From positions 124,001 through 188,000 of the IMG/VR virus record IMGVR_UViG_3300008261_000001: 64,000 bases of DNA; one strand, 5' to 3'. The position numbers were made by a program, and so were the translations under genes. Under the pieces are notes generated by a model that was not told the origin of the DNA, ran no database searches, and worked only from the letters and a program-made list of their open reading frames with translations. Shown here piece after piece: positions 63,364 through 64,000 of this stretch. Numbering within the stretch: the stretch's first letter is position 1; every line of letters starts with the position of its first letter. This stretch comes from a virus.

Positions 63364-63503
63364 GACAGTATGATTTCCACCCATATGCAGAAGCAGAGGG
63401 CCATCTCTTCACTGTAATAGCATTCCCACATGGAAGCTCCTTTTGTCAGCTTATAGATTTCTAGGTACTTGTATAGTACGCTGTTGGTTAGATCTTCGAG
63501 CAT
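63360..63503 (-). CDS. tiny hypothetical protein (47 aa)
   Basis: AAGGCAG precedes ATG 63501-63503 and a TTTATA box lies further upstream. MLEDLTNSVLYKYLEIYKLT, then KGASMWECYYSEEMALCFCI and a hydrophobic end (WVEIILS). Stop overlaps the next start (ATGA), so translation is coupled. No family recognised. Confidence 0.55.
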   Translation of the reverse strand: MLEDLTNSVLYKYLEIYKLTKGASMWECYYSEEMALCFCIWVEIILS

Positions 63504-63559
63504 AAGATACTGCCTTGTAGACACACAAGCGGTGGTTATAAAGAGGTTAGGGTTAGCTT

Positions 63560-63916
63560 ATGAAGACCATACACAGACAAGCGATGGTAGCAGCACTATC
63601 TAATGGGGGAAAGTACCATGTGGCTTGTGTTCTCTATAGACGAGGGAAGCCAGTTTATATAGGCATCAATACGGATAAGACACACCCACGATTTAGGCGT
63701 ATAGCGGCAGATGGTACAGAGGTGTGTACGCTTCATGCTGAGATGTCAGCGTTGAGGTTTAGCCAGCCTGGAGACTCGTTGGAGGTGATGAGGTTTTTAA
63801 AGGATGGGACAAGGACGATGGCACAACCCTGTGTTCATTGTATGAACCACATAAGGCGAAGTGGGCTGAGTCGCGTGAAGTACACGACATGGGATGGTAG
63901 TTGGGGGAGCCTATAA
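63560..63916 (+). CDS. cytidine/deoxycytidylate deaminase-fold protein (118 aa)
   Basis: Zinc site of the deaminase fold: H59-A-E61 (CTLHAEMSAL) and P90-C91-V-H-C94. Strand VACVLYRRGKPVYIGINTDK precedes it. The fold covers cytidine, dCMP and tRNA or nucleic-acid deaminases; the short length gives no clear substrate. With RNR and ThyX in the same genome, a nucleotide role (dCMP to dUMP for ThyX) is plausible, though family dCMP deaminases are usually longer. A hairpin terminator follows. Confidence 0.75.
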   Translation: MKTIHRQAMVAALSNGGKYHVACVLYRRGKPVYIGINTDKTHPRFRRIAADGTEVCTLHAEMSALRFSQPGDSLEVMRFLKDGTRTMAQPCVHCMNHIRRSGLSRVKYTTWDGSWGSL

Positions 63917-63924
63917 AAATCGAA

Positions 63925-63954
63925 ACCCTAGTCTCCTATTCGGAGGACTAGGGT
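63925..63954 (+). terminator. hairpin after the deaminase-fold gene
   Basis: ACCCTAGTC and GACTAGGGT with TCC/GGA inside and loop TATTC; one bulged G. No long T-run follows. Confidence 0.6.
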
Positions 63955-64000
63955 GTCCGACAGCACGACTTTTGTTATTAGGGGTCTAAAAGCGAGAGGT

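Overview
The window is part of the genome of a large tailed bacteriophage with a contractile tail (a myovirus). The evidence is a contiguous virion block (terminase large subunit, portal, prohead protease, scaffold-like protein, HK97-type major capsid protein, tail sheath). Next to it lie phage-encoded nucleotide metabolism (class I ribonucleotide reductase, ThyX, a deaminase), replication genes (RecD-like and UvrD-like helicases, two clamp-loader-like subunits, a DnaG-type zinc finger), PIN-PhoH, a ClpP-like protease and six tRNAs. There are no ribosomal or housekeeping bacterial genes. The host cannot be named from the sequence.

Layout. 1-9.2 kb: leftward genes for a UvrD-family helicase (cut by the window edge), a GIY-YIG endonuclease, NrdB, two coupled small genes, a DUF1874-like protein, an intein-containing NrdA, and delta and delta-prime clamp-loader-like proteins. 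9.25-10.97 kb: a 1.7-kb region without a convincing gene, packed with hairpins, a possible kissing-loop pair, tandem repeats, a Thr/Pro low-complexity open frame and a purine-rich repeat tract. 10.97-17.4 kb: RecD-like helicase, ThyX, a DHH-like phosphoesterase, a membrane protein, a degenerate metallopeptidase-like protein and PIN-PhoH. 17.5-36.7 kb: packaging and head genes, read rightward. 36.7-40.1 kb: small genes including a pyrimidine-dimer-glycosylase-like protein, a DnaG-type zinc finger and a ClpP-like protease. 40.1-44.4 kb: an accessory island of small genes, several visibly paralogous. 44.4-57.8 kb: tail, neck and baseplate genes ending in a 1605-residue sheath. 57.8-64 kb: small genes, tRNAs, tiny membrane proteins and a deaminase.

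Two regulatory vocabularies recur. (1) Nine copies of a bipartite element, TATCCCAA, then 14 nt (15 in one copy), then C/TATTA, stand upstream of non-virion accessory genes on both strands. Several of those genes have a C-rich, apparently high-expression codon style. The set includes a DUF1874-like protein (a family that contains viral ring nucleases) and a DHH-like phosphoesterase, so it may be an early, host-facing or counter-defence regulon. (2) Many virion and other transcription units begin with a TTTATA or TTTATG box followed at once by a long, often perfect hairpin that runs into the ribosome-binding site; four of the loops carry ACTATCC.

A third theme is a family of proteins that share a nearly identical N-terminus (MRTASEVLRSLEARIARLE) ahead of unrelated bodies. 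Given the adjacent prohead protease, this looks like a capsid-targeting or propeptide tag for internal virion proteins. Two members are recent tandem duplicates.
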